From Flavobacterium sp. UMI-01 (lineage in GTDB: Bacteria; Bacteroidota; Bacteroidia; Flavobacteriales; Flavobacteriaceae), in assembly GCF_019656315.1 (NCBI RefSeq), contig NZ_BPLU01000035.1:1-64000 (forward strand): a DNA stretch of 64,000 bases, written 5' to 3'. The notes below the pieces were generated by a model. It did no database searches, was not told the DNA's origin, and saw only the letters and a program-made list of their open reading frames with translations. The position numbers were made by a program, and so were the translations under genes. Positions 58,320 to 64,000 of this stretch are shown here, one piece after another (the first letter of the stretch is position 1; every line of letters starts with the position of its first letter).

Positions 58320-60203
58320 ATGAATACAAATTTAGCTTTACTCTTATTATTAGCTCCTTTTTTAGGGTTTTTATTTAATATTTTCTTCGGGAAAGCGGTT
58401 GGTAAAACAGCTTCAGGAATTATAGGGACTTTGACGGTTGCTTTTTCTTTTGCTGTGACACTTTGCTTTTTCTCTCGCATTAATGCCACTCAAGAAGCCA
58501 TCCAAGTTTCCTTATTTGATTGGATTCAGATTAGCCATTTCAAAGTAGACTTTGGTTTTTTATTAGACCAATTATCGGTGCTTTGGTTATTGTTTGTTAC
58601 TGGAATTGGTTCGTTGATTCATTTATACTCCATTAGCTATATGCACGATGACGAGAATATGCACAAGTTTTTTGCGTATTTGAATTTGTTCATCTTCTTC
58701 ATGATTAGCTTGGTTATGGGTAGCAATTTATTAGTACTTTTCATTGGTTGGGAAGGTGTTGGATTATGCTCGTATTTATTGATTGGATTTTGGCATAAAA
58801 ACCAAGACTACAATGATGCGGCTAAGAAGGCTTTTATCATGAACCGTATTGGGGATTTAGGATTGCTTATTGGGATTTTTATCTTAGCTTCGATGTTTTC
58901 GACTTTGGATTATGCTAGTTTGAAAACGGCAATCTCTGCGGCTTCTAACATGGATTTAACTTTATTATCTGTTGCGGCTTTCTGTTTGTTCATTGGAGCT
59001 TGTGGGAAATCAGCGCAAATTCCATTATACACTTGGTTGCCTGATGCGATGGCGGGACCTACACCGGTTTCGGCTTTGATTCACGCGGCAACGATGGTAA
59101 CGGCTGGAATTTTTATGATTACCAGATTGAATTATGTATTTGATTTGGCTCCAGAGGTTCAAAATATTATTGCGATTGTAGGTGCAGTTACCTCGCTTGT
59201 AGCGGCAACGATAGCTTTGGTACAAACGGATATCAAAAAAGTATTGGCTTACTCCACCGTATCTCAATTAGGATTAATGTTCTTGGCTTTAGGCTTAGGG
59301 GCTTATGAAGTTGCCGTTTTCCACGTGATTACACACGCTTTCTTCAAGGCTTGTTTGTTCTTAGGATCAGGTTCTGTGATTCACGCTTTGCATGGCGAAC
59401 AAGACATGCGTAATATGGGTGGTTTGAAAAAATGGATGGGAATCACTTTCATAACATTTTTAATTTCATCATTAGCAATTTCTGGAATTCCGCCATTTTC
59501 AGGTTTCTTTTCGAAAGATGAAATTTTGATGGTAGCATTTGAGCACAACAAAGTACTTTGGGTTATTGCTTCGTTAGCATCATTGCTTACTGCTTTCTAT
59601 ATGTTCCGTTTGTTGTACTTAACATTCTTTAATGATTTTAGAGGAACGGACAAACAAAAAAGTCATTTACACGAAAGTCCCGCTTTAATTACTTTCCCGT
59701 TAATTGTTTTGGCAATTTTAGCAGCAATTGGTGGATTGATTAGTTTGCCAACGAATAGCTGGTTGAACGGATACTTAGCACCTTTATTTTCGAAAGAAGC
59801 ACATGAAGCACACCACTTTGGAACACAAGAATTTGCACTTATGGCGATTGCAGTTGTTGGTGGATTGATTGGAATAGGAATTGCTTTTTCTAAATATTTG
59901 AAACAAAAACAAGTCCCTGAAGCGGATGAGGCGATTACAGGTTTCTCCAAAACCTTGTACAACAAATATTATGTGGATGAAATTTACGATGCGGTATTTG
60001 TAAAATCGATTAACAGTTTGTCGAGCTTGTTTAGAGACCGTGTTGAAACAGGATTGTCATCTTTGGTTTTTGGATTTGGAAAATTAACTAACGAAATAGG
60101 GTATCAAGGTAAGAAATTACAAAGCGGCAGTATTGGTTTGTATCTTTTTGTATTTGTATTAGGGCTTAGTGCCATTGTAACCTATTTATTTTTAGCTCAA
60201 TAA
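58320..60203 (+). CDS. nuoL: NADH-quinone oxidoreductase subunit L
   Basis: A 627-residue antiporter-like proton pump subunit with about 15 helices and a long C-terminal lateral helix. Motifs: IGWEGVGLCSYLLIGFW, GKSAQIPLYTWLPDAMAGPTPVSALIHAATMVTAG. Confidence 0.96.
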   Translation: MNTNLALLLLLAPFLGFLFNIFFGKAVGKTASGIIGTLTVAFSFAVTLCFFSRINATQEAIQVSLFDWIQISHFKVDFGFLLDQLSVLWLLFVTGIGSLIHLYSISYMHDDENMHKFFAYLNLFIFFMISLVMGSNLLVLFIGWEGVGLCSYLLIGFWHKNQDYNDAAKKAFIMNRIGDLGLLIGIFILASMFSTLDYASLKTAISAASNMDLTLLSVAAFCLFIGACGKSAQIPLYTWLPDAMAGPTPVSALIHAATMVTAGIFMITRLNYVFDLAPEVQNIIAIVGAVTSLVAATIALVQTDIKKVLAYSTVSQLGLMFLALGLGAYEVAVFHVITHAFFKACLFLGSGSVIHALHGEQDMRNMGGLKKWMGITFITFLISSLAISGIPPFSGFFSKDEILMVAFEHNKVLWVIASLASLLTAFYMFRLLYLTFFNDFRGTDKQKSHLHESPALITFPLIVLAILAAIGGLISLPTNSWLNGYLAPLFSKEAHEAHHFGTQEFALMAIAVVGGLIGIGIAFSKYLKQKQVPEADEAITGFSKTLYNKYYVDEIYDAVFVKSINSLSSLFRDRVETGLSSLVFGFGKLTNEIGYQGKKLQSGSIGLYLFVFVLGLSAIVTYLFLAQ

Positions 60204-60212
60204 TTATATACC

Positions 60213-61652
60213 ATGAACGTATCTCTTATATTAATAATTCTTTTAGTTGGTGCCTTTATAACCTATTTAGTGGGCGACAAAATAGCTTCTAAAGTGGCTT
60301 TAGTTTTTAGCGTAGTAGCTTTAGGATGCAGTGTAGTTGTACTTAATCAGTTCAATTTGGGCGAAAACATTGATTTTGTTGCACCTTGGATTAATCAACC
60401 TAAAATTTCGTTTGCTTTGGCAGCCGATGGATTAGCATTAGCAATGTTGTTATTAACGACAGCCTTATCGCCATTGATTATTTTATCTTCTTTTGGTACC
60501 CAATTTAAAAATGCCAAAAGCATCTACAGTTTGATCTTGTTCATGGCTTTTGCGATGGCAGGAACTTTCTTAGCTGCCGATGGACTTTTATATTATATCT
60601 TTTGGGAATTGGCTTTGATTCCGATTTACTTTATCGCGTTGATTTGGGGTAACGGTGATGCCGAAGACCGTAAAACCGCAGTGGTAAAATTCTTTATCTA
60701 TACATTGGCAGGTTCGTTATTCATGCTAATTGCTTTTGTGTATTTGTACCAAAAAGCAGGAAGTTTATTAATCGAAGACTTATACAAATTAAACTTAACG
60801 ACTGATGAACAAATTTGGATTTTTGCGGCTTTCTTTTTAGCCTACGCAATTAAGATTCCGTTGATTCCTTTTCATACTTGGCAAGCCAAGGTGTATCAAA
60901 AAGCACCAACTGTGGGAACCATGTTACTATCAGGAATTATGCTAAAAATGGGATTGTACAGTGTGATTCGTTGGCAATTGCCTATTGCGCCCTTAGCTGC
61001 TAAAGCATACATCAATATTATGATTGGTCTTGGAATTGCAGGTGTGATTTACGGTTCAATTGTAGCCTTACGTCAAAAAGACTTAAAGAAATTATTAGCC
61101 TATTCGTCACTTGCACACGTAGGATTAATTGCTGCGGGAGCTTATGCACTCAATCTTGACGGATTGCGTGGAGCAGTTTTACAAATGATTGCCCACGGTT
61201 TTGTAGTGGTTGGTTTGTTCTTTGTAGCCGAAATCATTTACAGAAGATACGAAACTAGAACGATTGCAGATATGGGAGGCATTCGTACTCAAACCCCTAA
61301 GTTTGCTTCTTTATTCATGATTTTAGTGTTGGCGTCGGTAGCTTTGCCTACGACTTTTAACTTTGTGGGTGAGTTTACCGTTTTATACAGTTTGTCACAA
61401 ATCAATATTTGGTTCGCGGTATTAGGTGGAACAACTATCATTTTGGGAGCTTACTATATGTTGAAAATGTACCAACAAGTGATGTTAGGAGAAACAAATA
61501 CTAAAGTTTTCGCCGAAGTGAATTTTAACGAAATTGCAGTGTTAGTCCTAATCGTGGCGGTATTGTTCGTTTTTGGTTTGTATCCAAAACCGATTAATGA
61601 TTTGATTACGCCGAGCTTGGAGCATATTTTGAGTGTAATAAATAGAGGATAA
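60213..61652 (+). CDS. nuoM: NADH-quinone oxidoreductase subunit M
   Basis: A 479-residue antiporter-like subunit: WELALIPIYFIALIWG, KIPLIPFHTWQAKVYQKAPTVGTMLLSGIMLKMG. Follows nuoL by 9 bases. Confidence 0.95.
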   Translation: MNVSLILIILLVGAFITYLVGDKIASKVALVFSVVALGCSVVVLNQFNLGENIDFVAPWINQPKISFALAADGLALAMLLLTTALSPLIILSSFGTQFKNAKSIYSLILFMAFAMAGTFLAADGLLYYIFWELALIPIYFIALIWGNGDAEDRKTAVVKFFIYTLAGSLFMLIAFVYLYQKAGSLLIEDLYKLNLTTDEQIWIFAAFFLAYAIKIPLIPFHTWQAKVYQKAPTVGTMLLSGIMLKMGLYSVIRWQLPIAPLAAKAYINIMIGLGIAGVIYGSIVALRQKDLKKLLAYSSLAHVGLIAAGAYALNLDGLRGAVLQMIAHGFVVVGLFFVAEIIYRRYETRTIADMGGIRTQTPKFASLFMILVLASVALPTTFNFVGEFTVLYSLSQINIWFAVLGGTTIILGAYYMLKMYQQVMLGETNTKVFAEVNFNEIAVLVLIVAVLFVFGLYPKPINDLITPSLEHILSVINRG

Positions 61653-61690
61653 TATCTAATAAGGTAATAATAAAAAACAATAAATTCAGG

Positions 61691-61725
61691 ATTTAGGAAT
61701 TTTGATGGAGGGTTAAATCCTAAAT
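61691..61725. repeat. Inverted words in the nuoM-nuoN spacer
   Basis: ATTTAGGAATT (61691-61701) and AAATCCTAAAT (61715-61725), the same words as in the nuoA-nuoB spacer. Confidence 0.5.
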
Positions 61726-61762
61726 AATAAAATCCTTAATCATTGAATCCAAAAATTAAACA

Positions 61763-63133
61763 ATGAGTACATTAATAGCTATAGTAGGACTAGGTATTTT
61801 ATGCCTTTTATTTGAAATTTTCGACTTCAGGAAAGCCATTATCCCGATAAGCATCATTGGCCTATTGGCTGTTTTGGGACTGAATGCAACTGAGTTCAGC
61901 AATCCAGCATCCTATTACAACAACATGATTGTGGTGAATAAATTCTCAACAGCTTTCAGTGGTTTGTTTATTATTCTAGCGATTTTCTTGATTGCATTGG
62001 GACATAAATTCTACGAATTTCAGCATTCAAAAATTTCAGATTTTATTGCTATCAAAATATTTTTACTAGCGGGAGCTGTAGCTATGGTTTCTTTTGGGAA
62101 CTTAGCGATGTTCTTTTTAGGAATCGAAATTTTATCGATTTCACTTTACGTTTTGGCGTCAAGCGATAGAAAAAGTCTCAAAAGCAACGAAGCAGGAATG
62201 AAATATTTCTTAATGGGTTCTTTCGCTTCTGGAATTATCCTTTTCGGAATCTGTTTGATTTACGGAGCTATGGGAACTTTTGATGTAATCGAAATCAGTG
62301 AATTATCGTATTCAGCCGAGTTGCCTATCTGGTTCCCTATTGGAATCATCTTGGTAACTATCGGAATGTTCTTTAAGATTGCAGCGGTTCCTTTTCACTT
62401 TTGGGCACCAGATGTGTACGAAGGTTCCCCAGCATTGACTACTGCGTTGATGAGTACCTTGGCGAAAGTAGTAGCGATTGCCACCCTATTCAAATTACTA
62501 ACGGCTATGAATGCGGAGATTTCTTCAGAATTCCAACTCGTAATCGTAATCGTTTCGATGGCATCGATGACCGTAGGGAACATCATGGCGTTGCGCCAAG
62601 TGAACGTAAAACGTATGCTAGCCTTCTCAGGAATCTCACATGCTGGTTTTATGTTAATGACTTTATTGAATACCGAAAACGCAGCAGGAACTTTATTGTA
62701 TTATACTTCGGCTTATGCCTTAGCAGGTATTGCAGCCTTCAGTGTGGTGTTGTATGTGTGCTACAACAAACATAACGAAGACATTAACAATTTCCACGGT
62801 TTAGGAAAAACAAACCCGCTATTGGCCGCTATATTGACTGCGTCATTATTGTCTATGGCTGGTATTCCTATTTTTGCAGGATTCTTTGCCAAATTGTTTT
62901 TGTTCAACAACACTATCCAAGCAGGCTATTTATCACTAGTAATTGTAGCGGTAATCAACTCTATCATCAGTGTGGGCTATTACTTCAAACTCATCCTAGC
63001 GATGTACAACAAAGAACCAAACGAAACCAGAACAGCAACACCAGTAGTAATCTATGCCGTAGCCATCATCGCTATCGTATTGAATATCGCCCTTGGTTTG
63101 TTTCCATCATTCGTTTTGGACTTATTAGCATAA
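61763..63133 (+). CDS. nuoN: NADH-quinone oxidoreductase subunit N
   Basis: A 456-residue antiporter-like subunit: GIEILSISLYVLASSDRKSLKSNEAGMKYFLMGSFASG and AAVPFHFWAPDVYEGSPALTTALMSTLAKVVA. Last gene of the operon. Confidence 0.95.
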   Translation: MSTLIAIVGLGILCLLFEIFDFRKAIIPISIIGLLAVLGLNATEFSNPASYYNNMIVVNKFSTAFSGLFIILAIFLIALGHKFYEFQHSKISDFIAIKIFLLAGAVAMVSFGNLAMFFLGIEILSISLYVLASSDRKSLKSNEAGMKYFLMGSFASGIILFGICLIYGAMGTFDVIEISELSYSAELPIWFPIGIILVTIGMFFKIAAVPFHFWAPDVYEGSPALTTALMSTLAKVVAIATLFKLLTAMNAEISSEFQLVIVIVSMASMTVGNIMALRQVNVKRMLAFSGISHAGFMLMTLLNTENAAGTLLYYTSAYALAGIAAFSVVLYVCYNKHNEDINNFHGLGKTNPLLAAILTASLLSMAGIPIFAGFFAKLFLFNNTIQAGYLSLVIVAVINSIISVGYYFKLILAMYNKEPNETRTATPVVIYAVAIIAIVLNIALGLFPSFVLDLLA

Positions 63134-63138
63134 ACTCT

Positions 63139-63162
63139 CTCCCGAAATATTTTCGGGAACCA
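63139..63162. repeat. CCCGAAA/TTTCGGG hairpin after nuoN
   Basis: A 7-bp stem with TAT loop, 8 bases past the nuoN stop. No T-run follows, so it is probably not itself the terminator. Confidence 0.5.
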
Positions 63163-63170
63163 CATACACA

Positions 63171-63215
63171 ACAGCAATAGATTTTTATTTATTGCTGTTT
63201 TTTTGTTTTTTTTGG
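63171..63215 (+). terminator. Terminator of the nuo operon
   Basis: ACAGCAATA (63171-63179) / TATTGCTGT (63190-63198) with a 10-base loop and T-rich tract. Confidence 0.82.
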
Positions 63216-63245
63216 AGCAGAAAATTTGGTAGTTTCAGGAATGAT

Positions 63246-63282
63246 TAGTCCTGCTCACGATACTTCGGGACTGTCAGGGCTA
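63246..63282 (-). repeat. Short relative of the 56837 repeat
   Basis: Read on the minus strand it starts TAGCCCTGACAG and ends AGCAGGACTA, the same ends as the element at 56837-56914, but the middle (TCCCGAAGTATCGTG) differs and has no long stem. Confidence 0.55.
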
Positions 63283-63321
63283 AGGAGGGAGTTTTGTTTT
63301 TGTAAGGGGGTTTTTCTTATA

Positions 63322-63366
63322 TTTGGGGTGGATATGTAGGACTAGATCATACATATCTACCCCAAA
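63322..63366. repeat. 17-bp inverted repeat TTTGGGGTGGATATGTA
   Basis: Arms 63322-63338 and 63350-63366 match at 16 of 17 positions; loop of 11 bases. It lies 66 bases upstream of the truncated gene below. It could be an operator, an RNA hairpin, or a mobile-element end. Confidence 0.65.
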
Positions 63367-63431
63367 AGGAGTTGTTTTTGTATGATTTTGTTATAGATAT
63401 ACAAGTTAGCGAAAATTTAAAAAAAATGTAG

Positions 63432-64000
63432 ATGAAGCAAAAATTAATAAATAATAAAGTATTCTGTGAAAACATTAAATCGCTCATCAAACTTTCTGAA
63501 GATTCCTTGAATTTAATTGATAACCAAAATTCAGTATTCATGTCTAAACTAACTAAAGGTGAAGCTGATGAAAACTGGTTGGACGAAAGTGCTCATCTTG
63601 CAAATTCTGATTGGATATTATTAAATTCAATATTTATAAGTATGTTTTCTCATTTTGAATTCAGATTGTTTCGTTTATGCAAAATTCTAGAAAAAGAATC
63701 AGTTAGTAAGATTAAAATTGAGCATTTAAGTGGTTCAGGAATAACAAAATTTTATAATTATTTGAATTTAGTCGGTAACATAAAATCTGCAAATAAAAAC
63801 GCAACTGACTTTAATGAAATACAGAAGTTTCAAAAAATAAGAAATTTGATAACGCACAATGGAGGTATAATTTTGACTGATAAAAATAAAGACATTATTA
63901 AAGAAGATAGTTATAAATTCTTAAAAGGGCATAAAGTGGTAGTTGCTGGAAATTTGGGAATTATAAGAATAACAAAAACTACTTTTCTTGAGTATTTTGC
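63432..64000 (+). CDS. Partial gene, HEPN-like protein (runs off the window)
   Basis: An ATG at 63432 opens a frame without stop to the last base (189 full codons; 3' end outside). It is AT-rich and alpha-helical. The segment KFQKIRNLITHNGG contains R-x4-H (R-N-x3-H) with N-G-G after, a signature of HEPN ribonuclease-fold and related RiboL-PSP-HEPN proteins, preceded by a helix with FSHFEFRLFRLCK. No signal peptide. It may be a defence or toxin-associated protein, but the partner and the 3' end are not visible, so this is a family-level guess. Confidence 0.6.
   Translation, partial: MKQKLINNKVFCENIKSLIKLSEDSLNLIDNQNSVFMSKLTKGEADENWLDESAHLANSDWILLNSIFISMFSHFEFRLFRLCKILEKESVSKIKIEHLSGSGITKFYNYLNLVGNIKSANKNATDFNEIQKFQKIRNLITHNGGIILTDKNKDIIKEDSYKFLKGHKVVVAGNLGIIRITKTTFLEYF

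Overview
The window is a low-GC, gene-dense chromosomal segment from the phylum Bacteroidota, most likely a Flavobacterium-like member of the Flavobacteriaceae. The evidence is the A-rich ribosome-binding regions, repeated TAnnTTTG -7 promoter boxes (the sigma-ABfr type), lineage-marker proteins (DUF3098, DUF5686 with a carboxypeptidase-like domain, a HopJ-family protein, a short NuoG, a LeuRS with Bacteroidota-type inserts), and families of GC-rich palindromes typical of flavobacterial spacers. I recognise no phage, plasmid, IS transposase or CRISPR array. Most of the window is housekeeping.

Layout. 1-385: a leftover stretch of unknown nature and a tRNA(CAU), probably Ile2. 0.5-12 kb: methylmalonyl-CoA epimerase, an Ig-like lipoprotein, an amidase, queD, lpxH, a glycosyltransferase, an MFS exporter, recJ, a HopJ-family gene, rsmI and an acidic coiled protein. 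12-16 kb: tdk, rpoN, asnS. 16-27 kb: a large GH63-like glucosidase, an MMPL/RND exporter, a cation/proton antiporter with a Gdx-like SMR gene, and a DUF5686 outer-membrane protein. 27-34 kb: frr-pyrH, two small secreted/envelope genes, a patatin, and the truB-uppP-DUF3098-ftsX cluster. 34-37.6 kb: leuS, which carries several in-frame insertions. 37.8-45 kb: a zinc metallopeptidase, then a uronate-catabolism cluster (exuT-like transporter, LacI regulator, kduI, kduD, DUF4861), then pth. 45-49.4 kb: a FrnE/DsbA-like gene, two tandem MORN/YwqK paralogues, aspS and a cold-shock gene. 49.6-63.1 kb: a complete 14-gene nuoA-N operon. 63.4 kb to the end: a truncated gene whose product has an R-x4-H (HEPN-like) motif.

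The most interesting object is leuS. Its reading frame contains a whole DUF559 (PD-(D/E)XK / Vsr-like) nuclease domain inside the editing domain, bracketed by inverted GC-rich palindromes, with no frameshift or stop. A further palindrome and a CAGTGTT microrepeat also sit in frame in the same gene. The same inverted pair of palindromes, without a DUF559 gene, lies between nuoF and nuoG. Together these suggest a REP/RAYT-like arrangement: a palindromic element family that may be mobilised by a DUF559 protein and can be accommodated inside essential genes.

Secondary points: a near-perfect LacI operator pair (ATACAATCGATTGTAT) links exuT and lacI/kduI into one regulon. The two YwqK paralogues share upstream TAACA direct repeats with 11-bp spacing at matched positions. 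A second repeat family with conserved ends (TAGCCCTGAyAG and AGCAGGAyTA) occurs twice in and beside the nuo operon.
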